A stretch of 12,063 bases of DNA. Origin: Gammaproteobacteria bacterium UBA7376. Its GTDB lineage: Bacteria > Pseudomonadota > Gammaproteobacteria > Pseudomonadales > Azotimanducaceae. The stretch is from assembly GCA_002470275.1 (NCBI GenBank), contig DKNY01000040.1:9951-22013 (forward strand), given 5' to 3'. The notes under the pieces were generated by a model. The model had not been told where the DNA came from and searched no databases. It worked only from the letters and a program-made list of their open reading frames with translations. Of the stretch, positions 1 through 6,097 are shown in pieces. Position 1 is the stretch's first letter. Every line of letters starts with the position of its first letter. The translations under genes and the position numbers were made by a program.

Positions 1-47
1 AGGGTTGGGCCTCAACCCCTCTGAGACCAGCCTAACGCACTATTCCG

Positions 48-404
48 TTGGCCTCAGGCAGCGTACCTGCTTTAATCGTGATCTCTTTCGGTACCGGAAC
101 ACGCCCCTGCATGCAAAAAGGCTGCGTTTTGAAATACTTGGTGCGGGGCGTGAGCGCCAATCGCGACGCCCAACGGGCCCTGGATCTTGAACTGCGTGAC
201 ATGCTGCCCAGCATCGACGCGCTGACCATCCTGCCCGTCGTCGAGGGCTTCTCGGTGGAGCTTGAGGTCAACTCAATCAGCCCCTTTAACAGCGTCAGCT
301 TCGAACCCTATGTCGCCGAACATGTCTTGCAGGAAGCCGTCTCCCTGCGGTGCGACACCACGTCAAGCACCCAAATACAGCTGATCAAGGGTCTATTTTA
401 TTGA
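48..404 (+). CDS. Hypothetical protein, unrecognised, possibly N-terminally uncertain
   Basis: I do not recognise this protein. The frame is open from an in-frame stop at 33 to the TGA at 402-404. TTG at 48 gives 118 residues; GTG at 78 and ATG at 111 are alternative starts, and none has a convincing Shine-Dalgarno. From about 120 onward third positions are strongly G/C rich and the residues alternate in a believable hydrophobic/acidic pattern (for example LPSIDALTILPVVEGFSVEL), so I take this strand as coding rather than the overlapping minus-strand frame, which is Ser/Arg rich. No signal peptide or clear membrane helix is visible. The N-terminal residues ISFGTGTRP faintly recall the serine/glycine turn of patatin-like lipases, but no catalytic Ser or Asp motif accompanies them. 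The gene ends two bases before the stop of the opposing MFS gene. It could be a complete small protein or the tail of a decayed larger one. Confidence 0.45.
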   Translation: MASGSVPALIVISFGTGTRPCMQKGCVLKYLVRGVSANRDAQRALDLELRDMLPSIDALTILPVVEGFSVELEVNSISPFNSVSFEPYVAEHVLQEAVSLRCDTTSSTQIQLIKGLFY

Positions 405-427
405 CCTCAGGAGAGGGGAGGTCGGTA
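399..427. other. Stem-loop across the convergent gene ends
   Basis: GACCTC (403-408) and GAGGTC (418-423) form a perfect 6-bp inverted repeat with a 9-base loop. Two G-T pairs and two more A-T pairs extend it to about 10 bp (399-408 with 418-427). It covers both the TGA of the short upstream gene and the TGA of the MFS gene on the other strand. No T-run follows on either side, so it is not a classic intrinsic terminator. It may protect mRNA 3' ends or separate the two convergent genes. Confidence 0.35.
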
Positions 428-1651
428 GGCGGCAATCGTCAGCGCCGCCAAAAAATAGATGCCGAGAAAAATCTGGAAGGCCAGGGTATAGGCCCCGGTT
501 ACATCGAATATCCAGCCGGCAAAGGGCACGCCGAGAATCTGGACGGGGAACATGGCCGGCCGCATTAACCCCAGCACGGATCCAAAACGTTCTCGACCAA
601 ACGTCTTCCCCACAATCGTGCCCTGAGTAGGAACCACCCCGCCAAGCCCATAGCCGAAGAGCGCAGCCCCTAGAACCGTCATCCAGTACCCTGAAGCCAC
701 AAACATGATCAGCTGCCCGGAAAACTGCATGGCGATGACCACCAACAATAACCGCCTCAGGGGCATACGATCCCCCAGCCAGCCAAAGGTCAATTTCCCG
801 AAAACCGCGGCCCCCGCGCACAGTGACATCACCAGCGAAGCCTGAACCAGGCTGTAGCCGCTATCGGTAAGGCGCGGAATCATATGCGTCAAGGTAGCGC
901 TCATGCAGCAGAAGAGCAGGGCAAAGGTAAGGACGATAGTCCAAAAGTTATGATTTCGTGCAACATCGCGAAGGGAGAGGCGCGGCTTCGCCGGACTGTC
1001 ATCGCCGGCAGCGGAGACCAAGGGCAGCGCACCGTCCGGCCTCAAACCCATGTCTTCCGGACGCGAAACCACGAAGCGAAAAACCAGAGGCACCACCACC
1101 AGTAGAGTAAATCCGCCGTAAAAGAGGAAGCCTGCTCGCCATCCGAAGCTGCCAATCAACTCGGCACTGATGTAGGGCATGACTACGCCAGACAGCGAAA
1201 CCCCCGCTGCGGCGATGCCGAGCGCGGTGCCACGGCGACGATCAAACCAGTTAGTCACCAGCTTACTGGTGGCCAGACTCCCCATGCTGCTGGCACCAAG
1301 GCCAATGAAGACGCCAAGCACCAGGTAAAACTGCGCCTGGGTCTGAACTTGGGAAAGCGCGAGGAACCCGGTGCCCATCAACATGGCACCGGCACCCATC
1401 ACGTTGCGCAGGGGATAGCGATCCAGGGCGCGACCGACCACGGGCGCAACAAAGGCACCCACCGCCTGAGTAATGCTCAGACCAACAGAAACTCCCAGCC
1501 GGGAGCCGCCAAAGTCAGCGGCAATGGACTTAAAAAAAACGCCATAGGAGTAGAAGAAAAATCCGACCGCCACAAAGTCAACGCAGAATGCGACCAGCAC
1601 CATTCTCCAGCCCATGAAGCGCCATGGACTCTGAGAGGAGGTCTGAAGCAC
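407..1651 (-). CDS. MFS transporter, monocarboxylate/oxalate-formate antiporter-like
   Basis: This is an inner-membrane secondary carrier of the major facilitator superfamily, 414 residues, a normal length for 12 helices. Both halves carry the loop 2-3 signature: GRALDRYPLRNVM at about 73-85 and GWLGDRMPLRR at 290-300. WFDRRRGTALGIAAAGVSLSG at 135-155 is typical of the monocarboxylate/oxalate-formate branch, which carries small carboxylates. A hydrophilic loop (about 195-230) joins the two six-helix halves. The start is GTG at 1651, the first start after an in-frame stop, with no good Shine-Dalgarno; ATG at 1615 (residue 13) is a plausible alternative. The deazaflavin-type oxidoreductase lies 76 bases upstream on the same strand, so the two may be co-transcribed. 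Being divergent from the CoA-transferase operon makes it a candidate importer for that pathway's substrate, by inference. The actual substrate cannot be read from sequence. Confidence 0.9.
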   Translation of the reverse strand: MLQTSSQSPWRFMGWRMVLVAFCVDFVAVGFFFYSYGVFFKSIAADFGGSRLGVSVGLSITQAVGAFVAPVVGRALDRYPLRNVMGAGAMLMGTGFLALSQVQTQAQFYLVLGVFIGLGASSMGSLATSKLVTNWFDRRRGTALGIAAAGVSLSGVVMPYISAELIGSFGWRAGFLFYGGFTLLVVVPLVFRFVVSRPEDMGLRPDGALPLVSAAGDDSPAKPRLSLRDVARNHNFWTIVLTFALLFCCMSATLTHMIPRLTDSGYSLVQASLVMSLCAGAAVFGKLTFGWLGDRMPLRRLLLVVIAMQFSGQLIMFVASGYWMTVLGAALFGYGLGGVVPTQGTIVGKTFGRERFGSVLGLMRPAMFPVQILGVPFAGWIFDVTGAYTLAFQIFLGIYFLAALTIAAYRPPLS

Positions 1652-1727
1652 TGTTATCGCTCGATTAGGAGGCCAAGCATGTTATCACGAGGGCGCTAGG
1701 ATTTGGCTGCAGGCTGCGTCTTGACCA

Positions 1728-2162
1728 CTAGACCGGCTCAGCCAAAAACACCGGTATTGTTCGCTCGGTCTTCGCTTTGTAGTCTGCGTAGGGTGCAAAA
1801 ACCGCCAACCCCGCTTGCCATAACGCCTCCCGCTCCACGGGCTCCGTCACTTCTCGAACGCGCATTGTATATCGCTCGGTCGCATCACGAATTTTCACCT
1901 CTGGATGCGCTCTTAGGTTATGGACCCAAACCGGATCCTTAGGCTGCCCACCCATGGAGCCGATCAGCACATAGGCCTCGCCCACCTTTACCCGGATCAA
2001 CGGAATTTTACGGATAGCGCCGGTTCTATTACCTCGGTGTATCACCAAAACGCAGGGGATACCGGTATCCAAAAGCGTGGTGCCGCGCGTGCCGCCGCTG
2101 CTTTCATACTCTTCAACCTGCCGTCGCACCCAGCCAATGCTTGGGGGAATATAGCCAGCCAT
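1728..2162 (-). CDS. Nitroreductase/deazaflavin-type oxidoreductase (TIGR00026/DUF385, Ddn-like)
   Basis: The 144-residue product matches the split beta-barrel family that includes the mycobacterial F420H2-dependent quinone reductase Ddn. The family's best signature is present: GSMGG at 68-72 followed by PVWVHNLRAHPEV at 77-89. Upstream, CVLVIHRGNRTGAIRKIPLIRV at about 37-58 corresponds to the usual 'TTGRKSGKxRxxPL' strand-turn-strand that contacts the cofactor. The characterised members are actinobacterial and use F420. Proteobacterial members are common in sequence data, but their cofactor is mostly untested, so F420, FMN or another ligand are all possible. The ATG at 2162 is supported by GGGAGGG (2169-2175 on the reverse strand) with a 6-base spacer. 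The gene is upstream of and co-oriented with the MFS gene and divergent from the CoA-transferase operon. The substrate is unknown. Confidence 0.8.
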   Translation of the reverse strand: MAGYIPPSIGWVRRQVEEYESSGGTRGTTLLDTGIPCVLVIHRGNRTGAIRKIPLIRVKVGEAYVLIGSMGGQPKDPVWVHNLRAHPEVKIRDATERYTMRVREVTEPVEREALWQAGLAVFAPYADYKAKTERTIPVFLAEPV

Positions 2163-2168
2163 CCGATG

Positions 2169-2175
2169 CCCTCCC
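2169..2175 (-). promoter_or_regulatory. Ribosome binding site of the deazaflavin-type oxidoreductase
   Basis: GGGAGGG on the reverse strand, six bases before the ATG at 2162. It fixes that start. Confidence 0.75.
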
Positions 2176-2215
2176 GTTCCTTAACGCGCAAGTTAACGTG
2201 AATCTGCCTTAGATA

Positions 2216-2246
2216 CGAGCCGTGCCGGGGCTTGCACCCTGGCTCG
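2216..2246. other. Interrupted stem-loop in the divergent intergenic region
   Basis: CGAGCC (2216-2221) pairs perfectly with GGCTCG (2241-2246). Directly inside, GTGC (2222-2225) pairs with GCAC (2234-2237), leaving an 8-base loop and a 3-base bulge (2238-2240). It lies between the divergent oxidoreductase and CoA-transferase genes. It has no T-run to make it a terminator. It could be a leader structure in one of the two transcripts or a protein-binding dyad. Confidence 0.4.
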
Positions 2247-2253
2247 GGCTTGG

Positions 2254-2279
2254 TTGTAATCGCGCCTTGCCCATTACAA
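2254..2279. promoter_or_regulatory. Perfect 7-bp dyad, TTGTAAT-N12-ATTACAA, candidate operator or translational hairpin
   Basis: TTGTAAT (2254-2260) and ATTACAA (2273-2279) are exact inverted repeats. Their centres are 19 bases apart, close to two helical turns, as expected for a dimeric regulator. The right arm ends 10 bases before the ATG of the CoA-transferase and overlaps its only Shine-Dalgarno candidate, AAGG (2278-2281). A bound repressor or the corresponding RNA hairpin could therefore limit translation of the CoA-transferase-larB-larE operon. The regulator family cannot be named from this alone. Confidence 0.5.
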
Positions 2280-2289
2280 GGTTCAACTC

Positions 2290-3519
2290 ATGTCAGCACC
2301 CCTTGAGGACATCACCGTTCTAGAAATCGACAGCTATATGGCGGCGCCCAGTGCGGGTGCCGTTTTGGCGGACATGGGGGCCCGCGTCATTAAGGTGGAA
2401 CCCCTTACCGGAGACCCCATTCGGGGCCTGAGCCGACCGCCAAAGGGCGACCGGGTTGCCAATGCCTTCAAAGACTATGACTTCCAGTTCGATGTAGACA
2501 ATCGCGGCAAGCAGTCCATCGCCATTGCTCTTGACCAACCTGAGGGCGCTGGCATCGTGCACACCCTGATCAAGCAAGCCGATATCTTCATGTGCAACCT
2601 GCTGACCGGCAGACAGGAGAAATTTGGCCTAGATCCGGAAACGCTGCACACCCTAAATCCAAAGCTGGTACACGCCACCCTAACCGGCTACGGCACCGAG
2701 GGTCCGGACGCCTGGCGACCCGGATACGATGTCACTGCGTTCTTCGGCAGATCTGGCCTTTATGACGCCATGCGCAACGGTGATGCCGGCATCGTCCCCA
2801 TGGCGCGACCGGCCCAGGGAGACCATACAACGGGCCTCGCCATGGTCGGTGCCATATTAGGGGCCCTAAGGCTGGCGGAAAAAAGCGGCAAGGGACAAGT
2901 CGTGGAAACCTCCCTATACGAAGCTGCGGTTTGGACCCAGGCCTCTGACTATGCGGTCACGGCCATGGACCACGCACCCGTGCGCCGCCGGGCACGCCAT
3001 GAGGAGATTCGGATCAGCGGCAATCGGTTCCCGTGTGGAGACGGTAATTGGATCATCTTCAACATGCTGCCGGATGCAGCCTACTGGTCACGCATCTGCA
3101 CCTGCATCGGCCGCCCGGACCTGATAGAGGACGAGCGGTTCGCGGACACCAAGGCTCGTTACCGAAACATGGCCGAGCTGGTCGATTTCTTCGACGCCAC
3201 CCTGGCAACAAAGTCTCGAGATGAATGGGGAAGACTATTTGATGAGGCGGGACTCATTTGGGGACCTGCCATGGGCCTACATGAGGTCCCCGCGGACGAA
3301 CAAGCCCAGGCCATTGGCCTATTTCCCCAAATTGAGCATCCCGACCTGGGTGAATACACCACGGTGAACATCCCCATGCGATTTAGCACCGCTGAGGTCA
3401 GGCCCCAGGGGCCGGCGCCTAAGATCGGTGAGCATACTCAGGACATTCTGACCAGCGCGGGCCTGGACCCATCTGAAATCCAGACTTTGCGAGACGCGGG
3501 CATCGTCGGTGGCAGCTGA
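2290..3519 (+). CDS. Class III CoA-transferase (CaiB/BaiF family)
   Basis: This enzyme moves CoA from an acyl-CoA donor to a carboxylic acid. At 409 residues it has normal family length. The N-terminal block (LEDITVLEIDSYMAAPSAG, 5-23) and ADMGARVIKVEP (27-38) form the family's Rossmann-like CoA-binding start. GYGTEGPDAWRPGYD (133-147) is the usual conserved turn. Asp178 in PAQGDHTTG is the expected nucleophile that forms the aspartyl-CoA/anhydride intermediate, equivalent to Asp169 of formyl-CoA transferase. The C-terminal PRPD/ERF segment (275-284) and the closing GEHTQDIL (380-387) also fit. The ATG at 2290 is preceded by AAGG (2278-2281). The final 11 bases overlap larB, so the genes are almost certainly one operon and probably translationally coupled. 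The acid substrate cannot be deduced; a 2-hydroxyacid would fit the Lar neighbours, by inference. Confidence 0.9.
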   Translation: MSAPLEDITVLEIDSYMAAPSAGAVLADMGARVIKVEPLTGDPIRGLSRPPKGDRVANAFKDYDFQFDVDNRGKQSIAIALDQPEGAGIVHTLIKQADIFMCNLLTGRQEKFGLDPETLHTLNPKLVHATLTGYGTEGPDAWRPGYDVTAFFGRSGLYDAMRNGDAGIVPMARPAQGDHTTGLAMVGAILGALRLAEKSGKGQVVETSLYEAAVWTQASDYAVTAMDHAPVRRRARHEEIRISGNRFPCGDGNWIIFNMLPDAAYWSRICTCIGRPDLIEDERFADTKARYRNMAELVDFFDATLATKSRDEWGRLFDEAGLIWGPAMGLHEVPADEQAQAIGLFPQIEHPDLGEYTTVNIPMRFSTAEVRPQGPAPKIGEHTQDILTSAGLDPSEIQTLRDAGIVGGS

Positions 3520-4276
3520 AGAGGGCAACGCCATAGAGGAGCGTATCCAAGAGCTCCTCAACGCCTTCAAGGCAGGCAACCTTGACCTTGCTACATCGTC
3601 AAAGGCCATGCAGGATTTGTTTCTTCAGGACCTGGGACATACGGTTCTGGATACCCACCGCGACCAGCGCAATGGTGCACCGGAGGTAATTTTCGGAGCT
3701 GGCAAGACCGCCGAACAGCTCTCCGATATCATTGCCGCCATGCGCGATCGAGGCAGCAATATCCTGGTCACGCGCCTTGCGCCAGAGACCCATGCCCAAC
3801 TATCCGGCCTGACCGCCGCAGATCACTATGATGTACAAACCCAACTTTGGTGGCACCACGCTCAGGTCCCCACCCCAACCCCAAGCCATATTGCCGTTGT
3901 CACCGCCGGCACGTCAGATTTAGCGGTGGCCGAGGAGGCCGCCCTGACGGCGGAGTTTTATGGCACCTCGGTGACACGCATTTTCGACGTTGGTGTGGCG
4001 GGTCTACATCGTCTGCTGGCCCGGATTGACGACCTGCGTTCGGCCCGCGTACTGGTGGTGGTCGCAGGCATGGAGGGCGCCCTGCCCAGCGTGGTGGGAG
4101 GGCTGGTGGATAAACCCGTTATCGCTGTCCCCACCAGCGTGGGCTATGGCGCTGCCTTCGAGGGCGTTGCCGCCCTGCTGGGCATGCTCACCAGCTGCGC
4201 GTCAGGGGTCAGCGTTGTTAATATCGATAACGGATTTGGGGCGGGCTTTTTGGCCAACCGGATCAACCGGCTTTAA
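3509..4276 (+). CDS. larB: LarB, nickel-pincer cofactor biosynthesis carboxylase/hydrolase
   Basis: LarB carries out the first step of nickel-pincer nucleotide synthesis. It carboxylates the pyridinium ring of nicotinic acid adenine dinucleotide with CO2 and cleaves the phosphoanhydride, giving pyridinium-3,5-biscarboxylic acid mononucleotide and AMP. The 255-residue product has the expected architecture: an N-terminal helical region, HRDQRNGAPEVIFGAGKT at 50-67, and an AIR-carboxylase (PurE)-like domain with TAGTSDLAVAEEA (132-144), AGMEGALPSVVGG (186-198) and AVPTSVGYGA (206-215). Cys230 in MLTSCASG is the likely equivalent of the cysteine that bonds covalently to the substrate ring in Lactobacillus plantarum LarB. 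The protein ends with NIDNGFGAG. The start is GTG at 3509, inside the CoA-transferase frame, with a weak Shine-Dalgarno, consistent with coupled translation. larE follows after 37 bases. No larC or larA is present in the window. Confidence 0.93.
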   Translation: MAAEEGNAIEERIQELLNAFKAGNLDLATSSKAMQDLFLQDLGHTVLDTHRDQRNGAPEVIFGAGKTAEQLSDIIAAMRDRGSNILVTRLAPETHAQLSGLTAADHYDVQTQLWWHHAQVPTPTPSHIAVVTAGTSDLAVAEEAALTAEFYGTSVTRIFDVGVAGLHRLLARIDDLRSARVLVVVAGMEGALPSVVGGLVDKPVIAVPTSVGYGAAFEGVAALLGMLTSCASGVSVVNIDNGFGAGFLANRINRL

Positions 4277-4302
4277 CGAACGGTCCTTAGAGAGGTCCGA
4301 TT

Positions 4303-4307
4303 AGAGG
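4303..4307 (+). promoter_or_regulatory. Ribosome binding site deciding the larE start
   Basis: AGAGG lies directly against the first ATG (4308) but six bases before the second in-frame ATG (4314). Normal spacing favours 4314. Confidence 0.55.
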
Positions 4308-4313
4308 ATGGGG

Positions 4314-5150
4314 ATGGACAAAACACTCACAGCAAAGCTCGATCGTTTGCGGGATGAAATTGCCCACTACGAGAGCGCTATTGTGGCGCTGTCTGGGGGC
4401 ATCGATAGCTCCTTGGTCGCCTTCGTTGCAGGCCAGATCCTGGGTGACAGGGCGCTTGCCGTGACGTCTGGGTCTGCGAGCCTCAAGCGCAGAGACCTCG
4501 AGCTTACTCGAAAATTAACCGCGGACTGGGGACTGGGGCACGAGGTCATTGTTACCGATGAGCTCAATAAGGCCTCATATCGCGCTAACCCCGTCAATCG
4601 ATGCTTCCATTGCAAGACCTCGCTGTATGTGGCCTTGCGACAGCTTGCCAACGAACGCGGCTTCGCCACCATTCTAAACGGCACCAATGTGGACGATCTG
4701 GGCGACCATCGTCCTGGACTCATCGCCGCAGACGACTATGAGGTGAAGTCGCCCCTGATTGCCGCCGGCATCACCAAGGCAGAGGTACGCGCGCTAGCGC
4801 GAGCATTAGGCTTAGAGAATGCAGAAAAACCCCAGGCTGCCTGCCTGTCTAGTCGCTTTCCCTATGGCACCCATATCGACCAAGCTTTGCTGGCCCAGGT
4901 GGAAGCTGCAGAAGAGGTTCTGGCTCAGATAGGCTTCAGCCAGTTTCGCGTTCGACACCATGACGACCTGGCTCGGTTGGAGGTGTTACCCGAGGAGTTC
5001 CCGCTGGCGGTCGCCAACCATGACAGGCTGGTCGAAGGCCTTCGTGCCCTGGGCTATGCCACGGTCACCCTGGATCTAAAAGGCTTTCGGTCCGGGTCGT
5101 TAAATGAGGGCCTCGCACAGATCCCCGTAGTCAACCTTCACATTCCCTGA
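4314..5150 (+). CDS. larE: LarE, ATP-dependent sacrificial sulfur transferase
   Basis: LarE adenylates the two carboxylates of the LarB product and converts them to thiocarboxylates, giving pyridinium-3,5-bisthiocarboxylic acid mononucleotide, the organic part of the nickel-pincer cofactor. The PP-loop SGGIDSS sits at 27-33 (numbered from the 4314 ATG), followed by the N-type pyrophosphatase fold. RCFHC (96-100) is the conserved CxxC of the family, then NGTNVDDLGDHRPG (122-135). Cys177 in KPQAACLSSRFPYGT corresponds to Cys176 of L. plantarum LarE, which gives up its own sulfur and becomes dehydroalanine. No extra cysteines flank it, so this looks like the sacrificial single-Cys type rather than the iron-sulfur three-Cys type. 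The 278-residue length is normal. An alternative ATG at 4308 adds only two residues. It is the last gene of the CoA-transferase-larB-larE operon and ends 24 bases from the convergent dioxygenase. Confidence 0.93.
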   Translation: MDKTLTAKLDRLRDEIAHYESAIVALSGGIDSSLVAFVAGQILGDRALAVTSGSASLKRRDLELTRKLTADWGLGHEVIVTDELNKASYRANPVNRCFHCKTSLYVALRQLANERGFATILNGTNVDDLGDHRPGLIAADDYEVKSPLIAAGITKAEVRALARALGLENAEKPQAACLSSRFPYGTHIDQALLAQVEAAEEVLAQIGFSQFRVRHHDDLARLEVLPEEFPLAVANHDRLVEGLRALGYATVTLDLKGFRSGSLNEGLAQIPVVNLHIP

Positions 5151-5174
5151 GCTTGCCCGGGACGCCTCAGACCG

Positions 5175-6068
5175 TCACCCTTCGCTGGCGTCGTCCGCCC
5201 GTTGAGCGCGCATAAAGTGATGCAGCTGCCGGTCTAGGCGCGATGCGGCTGAAGTGCGGCCGGGGCGGACCCAGGGTTCCCATGGAGACGGACCCACCCC
5301 CTGAACGACGTCCCCCATGACGGTCACCCGCTGGATAATGCGCTCTCCTTCAAAATCGTTTAATACGAAATGCTGTGTGCAGCGGTTGTCCCAAATGGCA
5401 ATGGTCCCAGGCGTCCAGCGGTAGCGAACGGTAAAGCGTGGGTTCTTCACCCATGCCGTCAGATAGTCGAGCACCACCTGGCTCTCCGTTGCATTCATCT
5501 CCACGATACGACGCGTGAAGTGCTCATTCACGTAGAGCGCCTTTCGACCCGTCTCTGGGTGTAGGCGAATAACCGGGTGAATGGCCATCTTATCGCTGCG
5601 GCCATGAGGATGCGCGTCGTGTAGTGCGGAGAGTCCCTCGCAGAGGTTTTGCATGGGTGGAGAGAGCTCAGCATAGGCTTGACCCAGACTGCTCCACATG
5701 GTGTCGCCACCTACATCAGGACAGGCCACCATATGTAGAATCGACATCAGCGACGGCTGTTCCTGAAACGTAATGTCCGTGTGCCACTCATCCGCCACAC
5801 CGCCTCTCGTTGCCGCCAACTCAAAAACCTTGTCATGCTGAGTGAAGGGGTTTTTAAGATTCGGATGGCTCTCGATGGGGCCAAACTGTTGGCCCAACGC
5901 CACGTGTTGATCAATACTGATATCCTGCGCGGGAAAGAACAGCACCTGATGTTCTAACAACAGCGCCTTAATCCGGGCCACTACATCAGCGCCCGCATCG
6001 CCCAAGGCAACCCCGCGTATTTCTGCTCCCAGCGCGCCAGCCAGCCTAGTGATCTGCCAATCCGCCAT
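5175..6068 (-). CDS. TauD/TfdA-family Fe(II)/2-oxoglutarate-dependent dioxygenase
   Basis: This cytoplasmic non-haem iron dioxygenase couples oxidative decarboxylation of 2-oxoglutarate to hydroxylation of a substrate, as in taurine or 2,4-D dioxygenases. The metal ligands are visible: His96 and Asp98 in EWHTDITF and His233 in CTQHFVLND. Arg247 in GERIIQRVTVMGD is positioned to hold 2-oxoglutarate. HPVIRLHPETGRKALYVNEHFT at about 164-185 is a classic family stretch. I place the start at 6068 (MADWQI), giving 297 residues, because GGGAGG lies five bases upstream; the longer start at 6086 has no such signal. The gene is 29 bases downstream of the aldo/keto reductase and co-oriented, so they form an operon. 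The family covers sulfonates, aryloxyacids, carnitine-like compounds and others, and the substrate cannot be chosen from sequence alone. Confidence 0.92.
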   Translation of the reverse strand: MADWQITRLAGALGAEIRGVALGDAGADVVARIKALLLEHQVLFFPAQDISIDQHVALGQQFGPIESHPNLKNPFTQHDKVFELAATRGGVADEWHTDITFQEQPSLMSILHMVACPDVGGDTMWSSLGQAYAELSPPMQNLCEGLSALHDAHPHGRSDKMAIHPVIRLHPETGRKALYVNEHFTRRIVEMNATESQVVLDYLTAWVKNPRFTVRYRWTPGTIAIWDNRCTQHFVLNDFEGERIIQRVTVMGDVVQGVGPSPWEPWVRPGRTSAASRLDRQLHHFMRAQRADDASEG

Positions 6069-6073
6069 GCTTT

Positions 6074-6079
6074 CCTCCC
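6074..6079 (-). promoter_or_regulatory. Strong ribosome binding site of the dioxygenase
   Basis: GGGAGG on the reverse strand, five bases before the ATG at 6068. It decides this start over the upstream ATG at 6086. Confidence 0.8.
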
Positions 6080-6097
6080 GCATCATGAACCGGTGTG

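Noticed and set aside
66..125. Patatin-like lipase motif (ISFGTGTRP) in the first small gene
   Set aside because: Only one short turn resembles the family. No GxSxG serine motif or catalytic Asp-Gly is in frame upstream, so I do not name it.
32..271. Minus-strand 79-residue frame at the left edge
   Set aside because: Its composition is Ser/Arg/Thr rich and typical of a shadow frame, and the opposite frame gives a more protein-like sequence, though the last 25 residues are not obviously nonsense.
393..821. 142-residue minus-strand frame inside the MFS gene
   Set aside because: It is a shadow of the transporter in another frame, rich in Arg, Gly and Cys with no family resemblance.
1702..1746. 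8-bp inverted repeat TTTGGCTG / CAGCCAAA at the end of the deazaflavin-type gene
   Set aside because: The loop is 29 bases long and no T-run follows on either strand, so I do not call it a terminator.
2181..2198. Direct repeat TTAACG spaced 12 bases apart
   Set aside because: Two 6-base copies are too short to call an operator without comparison to other genomes.
5151..5174. Possible terminator between larE and the convergent dioxygenase
   Set aside because: The 24-base gap has no stem-loop or T-run.
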